A DNA stretch of 46,333 nucleotides from JBFMDN01 sp040753915 (lineage in GTDB: Bacteria > Desulfobacterota > Desulfomonilia > Desulfomonilales > Desulfomonilaceae): positions 1 through 46,333 of the forward strand of contig JBFMDN010000045.1 in NCBI GenBank assembly GCA_040753915.1. The letters run 5' to 3'. Under the pieces are notes generated by a model. That model worked only from the letters and a program-made list of their open reading frames with translations. It ran no database searches and was not told the origin of the DNA. Of this stretch, positions 1-7,896 are shown one piece after another; the stretch's first letter is position 1; each line of letters begins with the position of its first letter. The translations under genes and the position numbers were made by a program.

Positions 1-582
1 TGGAAATATCGGGACAGGTTGAGCGTCGTATTCGCAAATTATCGGCCGTAGCACATTGTGCCACCTTGGAAACAGTGGTGCTACGCCGCCCTTGGGAGCG
101 AAATGGTATCGCGACAGGCTCCTAGATAAGGTAGCCGCTGAGGCGGTCGCGAGGCCGGCACCATGATGTTGGGGGTCAGGTGCTATTTGGATCAGCGTGG
201 TGCACGCAGCTCAAAACAGGGTGAATGCACCGTTTCACGGAGGGGGGCATCCGTTCCATTTCTCCAGGCCTCCGGGCTTATTCAACGTTCGTACGAGAGT
301 CGCATTCAAGCTCGGCTGAAACCTAGACAATTCCTTTCATAACGCTGGCACTTCGTTGGCAATTTCCGGTAGTTCTCGTGCGTCATGAGGATACATTAGA
401 CGGCTGATTAGTCTCCGTGCAGATCGCGGAGCATGACAAAGGTTGTCATTCACCTTGCAAATGCTGAACGCGGCCCGAAAATCGACTGGTGCGGGTCGCA
501 AGCAGTTGCAGATATGGAGCAGGCACGAGAGGTCGGTGAGATCCCGACAAGGCGTTAAACCCTCAGCTTTGGAGGTGGAAAG
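1..582. other. Left-edge non-coding region / leader of the pps-like operon
   Basis: I find no convincing gene before position 583. Reading frames that cross this stretch on either strand run into the ppsA-like gene and look like shadows of it. The region holds a -24/-12-like motif at 346-361, listed separately, leaving roughly 210 nt of leader before the ribosome binding site (GGAGGT at about 570) of the first gene. The first 340 bases contain no motif I can name apart from a 14-base match (111-124) to the reverse complement of 18867-18880. Confidence 0.5.
346..361 (+). promoter_or_regulatory. Candidate sigma-54 (-24/-12) promoter for the pps-like operon
   Basis: The sequence TGGCACTTCGTTGGCA fits the sigma-54 pattern TGGCAC-N5-TTGCA with one mismatch (TTGCA reads TGGCA). 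The GG and GC doublets have the required 10-nt spacing. The expected start site near 373 is about 210 nt upstream of the ppsA-like ATG. Sigma-54 control of aromatic genes is known in other deltaproteobacteria such as Geobacter, so the assignment is plausible. No activator site was identified upstream. Confidence 0.5.
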
Positions 583-2412
583 ATGGCCGAGTTGCAGTTC
601 CCAAATCCTCACGAAGTGGAGATTATCCCAGGAACTGAGGGATGGGAAAGGATGTACCCGTATCACTACCGGTTCTCCACGGACGACCCGGAGCGGACCA
701 AGTATGAAGAAGGCATGTTTTGGTTCTACGACGGGCTGCACTACCCAGAGCCGATGTATCCCTTCGATATCATATGGGATGAGGCCTGGTTCTTGGCGCT
801 GTCTCAGTACAACAACCGCATTTTCATAGTCCCGCCGGCTATGGGTATCGATCATCGCATTGTCAATGGCTACATCTACATTACGCCACTGCCTGTGACC
901 AATCAGGAGGAAATCCCCAAGCGAGTAGAAAATTTTATGAAACGTGCCGGATACTACTACGAGAACTGGAAGGATCTCGAGAAGACCTGGGAGGCAAAGA
1001 TGCGCGGCGTCATTGCCCAGCTTGTCGACACGCAGATCCCGACTCTGCCCGAAATGGAGGAGGAATCGGTAGTATTCGACGGAAAGGGAGTTTCCACAGG
1101 GTACAGACTGCTCAATGCGTACGACAAGCTCATAGATCTCGGTATCCTCTGCTGGCAGTACCATTTCGAGTTCCTGAACCTGGGATATGCAGCGTACGTC
1201 TTTTTCATGGATTTCTGCCAGAAAGCATTTCCGGATACCCCGCCCCAGAAGATCACTCAAATGGTGAGTGGCATTGACGTCATGATGTACAGGCCGGACG
1301 ATGAGCTCAAGAAGCTTGCCAAGCTGGCTGTTGAACTGGGAGTGGACCACACTTGCCTGAGTGGGGACGCCGACACGGTGCTAAAGAAAATGGATGCATC
1401 CGATGCCGGCAAGAAATGGCTGCAGGCTCTCGAAGAAGCGCGCGATCCCTGGTTTTATGTTTCTTCAGGAACCGGCTGGTATCACACCGATTTCTCCTGG
1501 AACGACGATCTAAATCTCCCTCTCTCGTTCATAAACATCTACATCGAGAAGCTCAGGGCAGGCGAAAGCATCGAACGCCCTATGGAAGAGGTGCAGAAAG
1601 AACGCGATCGCTTGACCGACGGGTACCGTTCCCTGCTCGAGACTGAAGAAGACCGGCGTACCTTTGATCAGATGCTTGGACAAGCCAGGACCGTTTTCCC
1701 GTACGTCGAGAATCACTTGTTCTACGTCGAGCATTGGTTCCACAGTCTGTTCTGGAACAAGATGCGAGACGTGGGGAAGATCCTGGCAGATGCCAAATTC
1801 ATTGGGGACCTTGAAGACATGTGGTTTATGACCCGGGCTGAGATCAAGGACGCTCTGTGGGACATAGTCACATCGTGGGCCACGGGATCCAAACCCCGCG
1901 GACCCCTCGTATGGCCCAAAGAAATTGAATGGCGCAAGCAGTGCATGGAGAAGTTCCGGCAATGGACACCTCCGTCTGCCATGGGCACTGTGCCCGAAAC
2001 CATTAACGAGCCATTCACCATCCTTCTGTGGGGTATCACTTCCGAGTCGATGGCCAATTGGGCGAAGCTCAAGGCTGTCAGCGAGGGCGACCTGTCGAAA
2101 ATTGTCGGGTTCGCCGGCTCACCGGGGACTGTTGAGGGTCGAGCACGCGTGTGCCGCTCTGTCAAGGAGATCGGCAACCTCCAAGAGGGGGAGATTCTCG
2201 TGGCGACCACCACTTCACCGAGTTGGGCGCCCGCGTTCCAAAAGATCAAGGCAGCCGTCACTGATGTGGGTGGCGTTATGTGCCACGCGGCAATCGTGTG
2301 TCGTGAATACGGCCTACCGGCGGTCGTAGGAACCGGCTCGGCAACATCGAGGATCAAGACAGGCCAGATGATCCGAGTGAATGGCTCGAGCGGGGAGATT
2401 GACATCCTCTAG
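583..2412 (+). CDS. PEP-synthase-like phosphohistidine subunit (phenylphosphate synthase PpsA-like)
   Basis: This 609-residue protein probably carries the phosphohistidine that passes phosphate to a phenolic substrate. Its last 90 residues are a PEP-utilising-enzyme mobile (swivelling) domain, with the catalytic His at about residue 568 in the context GGVMCHAAIVCREYGLP. The first ~500 residues form a substrate-side domain without an ATP-grasp fold, as in the ~70-kDa protein 1 of Thauera phenylphosphate synthase. Size, order (next gene ATP-binding) and a CBS-domain partner at 7071 all fit the three-protein synthase (about 70, 40 and 24 kDa). The start ATG has a GGAGGT Shine-Dalgarno 7 nt upstream. 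The substrate is inferred: phenol is the model, but catechol or another hydroxyarene is possible. A generic PEP-synthase-related phosphotransferase is the alternative. Confidence 0.8.
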   Translation: MAELQFPNPHEVEIIPGTEGWERMYPYHYRFSTDDPERTKYEEGMFWFYDGLHYPEPMYPFDIIWDEAWFLALSQYNNRIFIVPPAMGIDHRIVNGYIYITPLPVTNQEEIPKRVENFMKRAGYYYENWKDLEKTWEAKMRGVIAQLVDTQIPTLPEMEEESVVFDGKGVSTGYRLLNAYDKLIDLGILCWQYHFEFLNLGYAAYVFFMDFCQKAFPDTPPQKITQMVSGIDVMMYRPDDELKKLAKLAVELGVDHTCLSGDADTVLKKMDASDAGKKWLQALEEARDPWFYVSSGTGWYHTDFSWNDDLNLPLSFINIYIEKLRAGESIERPMEEVQKERDRLTDGYRSLLETEEDRRTFDQMLGQARTVFPYVENHLFYVEHWFHSLFWNKMRDVGKILADAKFIGDLEDMWFMTRAEIKDALWDIVTSWATGSKPRGPLVWPKEIEWRKQCMEKFRQWTPPSAMGTVPETINEPFTILLWGITSESMANWAKLKAVSEGDLSKIVGFAGSPGTVEGRARVCRSVKEIGNLQEGEILVATTTSPSWAPAFQKIKAAVTDVGGVMCHAAIVCREYGLPAVVGTGSATSRIKTGQMIRVNGSSGEIDIL

Positions 2413-2595
2413 TGGGGAGTCAGGCTCCCCATCTGCCGAGAGCTCGACAAATGGGTGTTTCGTTGAGCACGCCGAGATCGTGAAAGCTCCTGCGTAAGCT
2501 GGCGGCCTCGAATCCGAATCGGCGCCGAATTCGCTCGAGAGAGGGCGAGCGCTGTCAGCTTCGCAGTGGGGCTAGCTGGGGGAAGGGGTTCTCTT

Positions 2596-3675
2596 ATGGA
2601 CAAAACGCAGTACGTCATTCCGTTTGAACAGTGTGACCTGACAATGGTCAACCGGGTTGGCGGCAAATGCGCGGGCCTTGGCGAGCTGTTGAAGGCACGA
2701 ATCCCGGTTCCGCCCGGATTTGCCGTGACGACCGATGCGTACGACGAATTCATTGAAGAAAACAGACTGCAAGACCGAATATTTCGCAGGCTGGAGGATC
2801 TCGACGAGTCCATGATCGAAGAGATCGAGAAGGCCTCAATGGAGATTCGCGAATGGATCGAGGCTGGAACCATAAGTGAGAAGCTCGAAGATATCATCGC
2901 GGAAGAATACCGACTCCTTTCGCGAAGGGCGCGCTGCCCGGCTCTGCCCGTAGCGGTACGATCGTCTGCGACGGCCGAGGATCTGCCGGGAGCGAGCTTC
3001 GCTGGTCAGCAGGACACCTATCTGTGGGTCAGGGGTGTGGACGATCTCTTGGACAAGGTGAAGCGATGTTGGTCCAGTCTCTTCGGGCCTAGAGCTATTG
3101 CGTACAGGGTAGGAATGGGATTCAAGCACACCCAGGTGCGAATCAGCGTGGCTGTGCAGAAGATGGTTCGGTCGTTCACCGCAGGCGTAATGTTCACATT
3201 GAACCCGGCCACCGGCGATCGGGCAACTGTGGTTATCGATTCAAATTGGGGATACGGAGAGAGTGTCGTATCGGGCGAAGTGACGCCTGACCAGTTCCAT
3301 GTCAACAAAATCACGAACGAAATCACGAAGAAGACTATTTCCGACAAGGCGATCTATTACACAACCGATCCTGAAACTGACGAAGTGAAGAAGCTCGAAG
3401 TGGATCCCGAGCGCCGTCAGTCCCAGAGCCTGCTGGACAGTGAGATACTCCAGTTGGCGGAGCTGGCACGGAGAATAGAGAAACACTACGGCAAGCAAAT
3501 GGACATCGAATGGGCAACCGAAAAGTCCCTGCCGCTGTCTGGTGAAATCTACATCGTGCAGAGCCGCCCGGAGACTGTCTGGAGCCAGAAGGAGACCAAG
3601 CCCATTGTTGAGCCGAAAGCAAGTGCATTAGAGCACATTGTTGCCGGCCTCATCAAGGGGAGAAAGCTCAAGTAG
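2596..3675 (+). CDS. PEP-synthase N-terminal ATP-binding subunit (phenylphosphate synthase PpsB-like)
   Basis: This 359-residue protein corresponds to the ATP-grasp, PEP/pyruvate-binding N-terminal half of PEP synthase. Recognisable blocks are VGGKCAGLGEL near the N-terminus, PVAVRSSATAEDLPGASFAG at about 120, FTAGVMFTLNP at about 195-205, and DIEWA...IYIVQSRP near the C-terminus. It lacks the phosphohistidine domain, which is supplied by the upstream gene, so the two together rebuild a split PEP-synthase-type enzyme that uses ATP to phosphorylate the carrier histidine. I chose the ATG at 2596 over an upstream GTG at 2566 because it follows GGGGGAAGGGG and begins the conserved region. It sits 183 nt after the ppsA-like gene and 33 nt before the UbiD gene, so probably one operon. 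Confidence 0.8.
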   Translation: MDKTQYVIPFEQCDLTMVNRVGGKCAGLGELLKARIPVPPGFAVTTDAYDEFIEENRLQDRIFRRLEDLDESMIEEIEKASMEIREWIEAGTISEKLEDIIAEEYRLLSRRARCPALPVAVRSSATAEDLPGASFAGQQDTYLWVRGVDDLLDKVKRCWSSLFGPRAIAYRVGMGFKHTQVRISVAVQKMVRSFTAGVMFTLNPATGDRATVVIDSNWGYGESVVSGEVTPDQFHVNKITNEITKKTISDKAIYYTTDPETDEVKKLEVDPERRQSQSLLDSEILQLAELARRIEKHYGKQMDIEWATEKSLPLSGEIYIVQSRPETVWSQKETKPIVEPKASALEHIVAGLIKGRKLK

Positions 3676-3708
3676 GGCAATGCCATAGGGCAGAAAGGAG
3701 AAGACCGT

Positions 3709-5127
3709 ATGAAAGAAATGGCAGATTTCATTAGAAGATGCGAAGAAGAAGGAGAGCTCCTGCGTATCAAGAAGGAGGTGGACTGGAACCTGGAGCTCGG
3801 TCACGTGGCCAAGCTCAGCGAAGAGCGTAAGGGCCCCGCCCTCTTGTTTGAAAATGTCAAGGGCTTTGATATTCCTGTCCTCACAAGTGCCTTTACCACA
3901 ACGAGGCGCTTTGCAATTACGCTTGACATGCCCCTTGAATCTTCCATCTGCGACATGGCTCGCCATTGGATGCAGCTTACCACAAAGAAGCCGGTTAAGC
4001 AGAAGATCGTGGATTCCGGGCCGGTCCGTGAGATGGTAATAGAAGGCGACGATGTGAACATAGAGGCCCTGCCCGCGCCTTTCTTCAATCCCTTGGATGG
4101 TGGACGGTTTATCGGAACCGCAGTCTACCTGGTGACCCAGGACAAGGAAACCGGATGGACCAACTGTGGAACCTATCGAATGCAGATCCATGATCGCAAC
4201 CACTGCGGTATTCAGATTATCAAGGGCAAACACTCTGACTTTCATTTCAACCAGCATAAGAGGGACGGCACAAAAATGCCTGCCGCTGCCGTCATTGGCG
4301 CGGATCCTGTGCACTTCCTCGTTTCGTCTACCCTGGTATCAGCCCAGGTTGATGAATACGACATCATCAGCACACTCAGGCAAGAGCCGTGCGAGGTCTT
4401 CGTAAGTGACTTGACTGGCCTGAAGCTTCCCGCTCACGCGGAGATAATTCTCGAGGGATACGTCGATCCCAACGACCTCCGCGAAGAAGGCCCATTCGGA
4501 GAGTATACAGGCTACTACTCAGGCGCGAAGGGCGAGGAATGGCCGAAGCAGGTGCTCCATGTCCAGCGAATACTGCGTCGCAAGAAGCCCATCTTCTGGG
4601 CTACTACCGTTGGAAAACCGATCACGGATACCCATATGATTCAATCTCTTAATCGTACCGCCACCCTGTGGACCGACTTGGAGGACATGAAATTGCCCGG
4701 GATCAAGTCCGTCTATTTTCTTCCGGAATCCACAGGCAGATACTGGTGTGTTATTTCCGTAGAAACGAAATACCCCGGACATTCCAATCAGGTGGGAAAC
4801 GCGGCGATCGCAACGACCACCGGCCATTATGGAGTCAAGGGAGTTATCGTGGTAGACGGCGACATTCCCGCGGACGACTGGGATAGGGTTATGTGGGCTC
4901 TTTCCGTCAGGTTCGATCCGAAGCGCGATGCGCAGATCATCGATCGAGGTCGCTCCACCCCGCTGGATCCAGCGCTCCCCATAGATGCGCGGCACATTAC
5001 CTCGCGAATCATTATGGATGCCTGCACCCCCTATGAATGGACAAGGAAGCCAATCGAAATATTCCTCGACGAGGGAATGAAGGCAAAAGTTCTTTCTCAG
5101 TGGAAAGAGTACGGCTTCAAAGACTAG
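3709..5127 (+). CDS. UbiD-family prFMN-dependent (de)carboxylase, phenylphosphate-carboxylase-like
   Basis: This 472-residue UbiD-family protein carries the family signatures: the GGRFIGTAVYLVTQD segment, the NCGTYRMQ...GIQI region, and EGPFGEYTGYYSG with the conserved acidic residues that sit beside prenylated FMN. Lying directly behind a split aryl-phosphorylating kinase, the likely role is carboxylation of an aryl phosphate to a hydroxybenzoate, as phenylphosphate carboxylase alpha/beta do. Only one UbiD paralogue is present. The second UbiD subunit and the small gamma and phosphatase-like delta subunits of the Thauera enzyme are absent from the window. AGGAG precedes the ATG. An ordinary hydroxyarylic-acid decarboxylase is the main alternative. 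It would need prFMN from a UbiX flavin prenyltransferase, not seen here. Confidence 0.8.
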   Translation: MKEMADFIRRCEEEGELLRIKKEVDWNLELGHVAKLSEERKGPALLFENVKGFDIPVLTSAFTTTRRFAITLDMPLESSICDMARHWMQLTTKKPVKQKIVDSGPVREMVIEGDDVNIEALPAPFFNPLDGGRFIGTAVYLVTQDKETGWTNCGTYRMQIHDRNHCGIQIIKGKHSDFHFNQHKRDGTKMPAAAVIGADPVHFLVSSTLVSAQVDEYDIISTLRQEPCEVFVSDLTGLKLPAHAEIILEGYVDPNDLREEGPFGEYTGYYSGAKGEEWPKQVLHVQRILRRKKPIFWATTVGKPITDTHMIQSLNRTATLWTDLEDMKLPGIKSVYFLPESTGRYWCVISVETKYPGHSNQVGNAAIATTTGHYGVKGVIVVDGDIPADDWDRVMWALSVRFDPKRDAQIIDRGRSTPLDPALPIDARHITSRIIMDACTPYEWTRKPIEIFLDEGMKAKVLSQWKEYGFKD

Positions 5128-5140
5128 ACGGCAGGCATCC

Positions 5141-5638
5141 GGCGAGCCCGGTATCCTCTACATGCGGGGACCGCACTCGCCCGCCGGCTATTGGCGAGAC
5201 CCGGAGACGACACGGGACGTGTTCGACGATGACAACTGGACCACGACAGGCGACATCGTGGCCCTCGAAGAAGGCCGAATCTGGATCATGGGCCGGCAGA
5301 AAGACGTAATCATCCGGGGAGGACAGAATATTTATCCTGCTGAAATCGAGGGCTTACTAAACGAGCATCCAAAAGTGTCGGCAATCGCCATAGTGGCCAT
5401 GCCGGACCGCGAGTTTGGTGAACGATGTTGTGCGTACGTGGTGCCAAAGCCTGGAGAAACGCTGACGTTTGAGGAGATGATCTCTTTCCTCAAGGCAAAG
5501 AAGCTTGCGATGTACAAGCTGCCCGAGCGGCTCGAAATCATCTCTGCAATGCCCACAGTGGGTGACTCGGGCAAGATCGACAAGAAGGTCCTCAAGAAAG
5601 ACATCGAGGACAAGATAGCGGCCGAAGGAAAAGCCTAA
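5141..5638 (+). pseudogene. 5'-truncated acyl-CoA/AMP-forming ligase (C-terminal portion only)
   Basis: About 165 residues match the C-terminal third of ANL-superfamily acid-CoA ligases: GEPGILYMRG, a TTTGDIV block (A7-like), GRQKDVIIRGGQNIYPAEIE (A8 hinge) and the A10-type lysine in GDSGKIDKKVL. The AMP-binding P-loop and the whole large N-terminal domain (about 350 residues) are missing. Ligase-like sequence starts 14 nt after the UbiD stop codon, and the same frame continues back into the UbiD gene with no ligase similarity. This looks like an internal deletion that joined the 3' side of ubiD to the middle of a ligase gene. An ATG at 5162 could still allow expression of 158 residues. The lost gene may have been a hydroxybenzoate-CoA ligase, an inference from context. 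Its stop overlaps the next start (TAATG). Confidence 0.75.
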
Positions 5639-6888
5639 TGGAAAGAGTCATACTTCTCGTGTCCACCTTGGACACCAAAGGGCCGGAAACGCTGTACCTG
5701 AGAGATCGGATCAGGGACAGGGGCGGAAATCCGGTAGTTTTGGATCTCAGCATGTCCGGAGATTCGGAAGAGGCAGACATTACGCCCTCTGCAGTAGCCG
5801 AGGCTGCTGGAACCGATATCCAGGAGATTCGGGCCTCTCGCGAGAGGAAGAAGATTACCCGCCTCATGATCGGCGGTGCGACAAAACTTGCCGCAGAGCT
5901 CCTCGCTTCGGGCCGGCTCGGAGGAGTTGTCGGGCTTGGGGGCTCCACGGGCAGCCTCATGGCCACGGACATCATGCGCTCTCTACCGTTCGGGGTGCCC
6001 AAGCTCATGGTTTCGTCCACCGCTGCTCTTCCCGGACTCTCAACCCGGTACATTGGAACCGCCGACGTGGCTATCCTCCATACCGTTATCGAAATAGCGG
6101 GTCTGGCTCGCCCATTGCAAAACCTGCTGGATCGGGCAGCCGGCGCTATCGTAGGGATGGCCCAGACGGAGCCGCTTACCGTGGAGTCTGCGCGACAGAA
6201 GGGGGCTCCGCTCGTCGCCATGTCGATGTTCGGGCCGACAGAGAAGTGCGCCGAGCGTGTTCGTTATGGGCTGGAAAAGGCCGGCTATCAGGTTATCGGA
6301 TTCTCCGCCGCAGGGGTTTGCGATCGGGCCATGGAGCAGATGATCGGCCAACGCTTTTTCGACGCGGTGGTAGATCTCGCGCCCGGAGGTGTCGGGGAAG
6401 AGGTCTTGGGAGGGATGCGGGCAGCAGGACCGGAGCGTATGACCACGGCCGGGAGGCTGGGCATACCCCAGGTCATCGCCCCTGGAGGAGTGAACCTCAC
6501 GAGCCAGAGGAAGTCCCACTACAAACCTGAGCACCATGAACGCCGGAAGTTCGAGCTGGATGAGCTCCGGACGTTTCTCCGAGTTTCCGACGCAGAAATG
6601 GACCGGATTGCCCGCGTGTTTGCCGACAAGCTCAAACAAACGAACGGTCCAACGCTGTTTCTGTTTCCCACAAAGGGGTGGTCAGCAGTGGATCCCCCGG
6701 ACGGCCACATGTTCGACGAAGAGCAGGATCGCTTGTTCCTCAGAATATTGAAGGAAGAAGTGGGACCGCGTCTGAGCATCCGGGAGGTGAACGCTAACCT
6801 GGAAGATGAAACCTTCGCAGACGAGGTTGTAAAGGCCTGTATCTCAATCTTTCCCACCTCGGGCCGACAGTATGGCGAAGCGCATTGA
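5638..6888 (+). CDS. Tm-1-like / UPF0261 family protein
   Basis: This 416-residue protein has the typical UPF0261/Tm-1-like architecture. It starts with VILLVSTLDTKGPE, followed by a GGVVGLGGSTGSLMATDIM glycine-rich segment at about 100-118, MSMFGPTEKCAERV near 195-208, and DLAPGGVGEEVLGGMRAAGP near 246-265. The C-terminal segment contains FLFPTKGWSAVDPPDGHMFD. Members bind nucleotides, and the plant homologue Tm-1 is an antiviral protein, but the bacterial enzymatic role is unsettled. The ATG overlaps the stop of the ligase remnant (TAATG), with AAGGA 8 nt upstream, so it belongs to the pps-like operon. That position suggests a role in hydroxyarene metabolism, but I cannot assign a reaction. 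Confidence 0.8.
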   Translation: MERVILLVSTLDTKGPETLYLRDRIRDRGGNPVVLDLSMSGDSEEADITPSAVAEAAGTDIQEIRASRERKKITRLMIGGATKLAAELLASGRLGGVVGLGGSTGSLMATDIMRSLPFGVPKLMVSSTAALPGLSTRYIGTADVAILHTVIEIAGLARPLQNLLDRAAGAIVGMAQTEPLTVESARQKGAPLVAMSMFGPTEKCAERVRYGLEKAGYQVIGFSAAGVCDRAMEQMIGQRFFDAVVDLAPGGVGEEVLGGMRAAGPERMTTAGRLGIPQVIAPGGVNLTSQRKSHYKPEHHERRKFELDELRTFLRVSDAEMDRIARVFADKLKQTNGPTLFLFPTKGWSAVDPPDGHMFDEEQDRLFLRILKEEVGPRLSIREVNANLEDETFADEVVKACISIFPTSGRQYGEAH

Positions 6889-7070
6889 AAATAGCTCCGA
6901 GTGCAAGCGCAGACTGAACGCCCCAAACCGGTGAAAACGTTGTTCGCACTCCCCTTTAACTTTCAACTGTGAGTACTGCCTCGTTTGTTCAAAGCGTGGC
7001 GGTATGGCCAAAAGTCCTTTGATTCGAGACCGCGTTCAACACAGCTCTTCTGACCCTGAAGGAGGCGACG

Positions 7071-7712
7071 ATGTTGGTCAAGAACTGGATGCTGCCGCAA
7101 CAGTACTCGATTTCGAGCGACGCACTGGCGGTTGAGGCCGCGGTGCTCATTCGTGAGCATAACCTGAAGATGCTCCCGGTAGTGGATGAGGGTCGCTTGC
7201 GAGGGATCGTTCATCGCAGGGACCTTAGCGAGGCCGCCTTATGTGTAAGTGGGAGCGGGGACGTCTGCGAGATGAAATATTTCTGCGACAAGCTCAAGGT
7301 TAAGGATCTCATGGTTCGTATGCCGGTGACTGTCAACGTGAACGACACGGTGGAGGAGACCCTGATTAAGGGCAGGGAGCTCACTATGAGCACTTTTCCC
7401 GTGATGGATGGCGATAAGGCGGTGGGCGTGGTCTCCGATCGGGAGATCTTCGTCACGCTTTTCAGGCTCCTGGAGGCCGGCACAGATAGGTTCCGTGTTA
7501 CGCTGAGCGACGTGACCCTCGAGAAGGGAACACTCACGGACCTGCTGAAGATTGTCGATGCCACCGGGGGAACCGCCCGATCCATCTTTACGGTTCCGGA
7601 GGGCAAGAACGGCAAGGTCAGAGTGGTTCTCCGGGCTGAATCCAACAATCCGGACGCTATTCGTCGTGCGCTGGAAGAAAGGGGGTTTAGCATTCTCGAG
7701 TTTCATCCGTGA
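7071..7712 (+). CDS. CBS-domain protein, phenylphosphate synthase PpsC-like
   Basis: This 213-residue protein has two CBS motifs. The first covers about residues 1-60 (MLVKNWML...MLPVVDEGRLRGIVHRRDL) and the second about 80-135 (VKDLMV...TFPVMDGDKAVGVVSDREI). An ACT-like tail follows, about 140-213. The Thauera phenylphosphate synthase needs a ~24-kDa CBS protein that stimulates its activity, and size and context match. A strong AAGGAGG precedes the ATG. It lies 182 nt after the UPF0261 gene, so it may have its own promoter, although none was recognised in the gap. A generic CBS-domain regulator is the alternative. Confidence 0.75.
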   Translation: MLVKNWMLPQQYSISSDALAVEAAVLIREHNLKMLPVVDEGRLRGIVHRRDLSEAALCVSGSGDVCEMKYFCDKLKVKDLMVRMPVTVNVNDTVEETLIKGRELTMSTFPVMDGDKAVGVVSDREIFVTLFRLLEAGTDRFRVTLSDVTLEKGTLTDLLKIVDATGGTARSIFTVPEGKNGKVRVVLRAESNNPDAIRRALEERGFSILEFHP

Positions 7713-7867
7713 TGCAGCAAGCGATGACCCTACTTGACGGCGCGGACCGTCAACGCGTCTCTCACTCTAAGATCCGATTCGTCACTCGCATCCGTGGACG
7801 GAATGCCACTGCCGAAGAGAGGGCCCGGAAGCAGTTTCACATTGTCGGTCCTCGCGGAATCGGGGAC

Positions 7868-7877
7868 TGACGCGTCA
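7868..7877. promoter_or_regulatory. 10-bp perfect palindrome upstream of the membrane-protein gene
   Basis: TGACGCGTCA is a perfect palindrome ending 19 nt before the ATG at 7897 and just ahead of the GGGGG ribosome binding site. It could be an operator half-site or chance. No second copy was found nearby. Confidence 0.2.
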
Positions 7878-7896
7878 AAAAAGGGGGTAATTCATT

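Noticed and set aside
111..124. 14-base match (GCGACAGGCTCCTA) to the reverse complement of 18867-18880
   Set aside because: Too short and isolated to call a repeat family from this window; may be a fragment of a dispersed element.
337..1350. A 337-codon open frame on the minus strand opposite the ppsA-like gene
   Set aside because: It lies antisense to a gene with clear family motifs, has no recognisable domain, and looks like a shadow created by codon bias.
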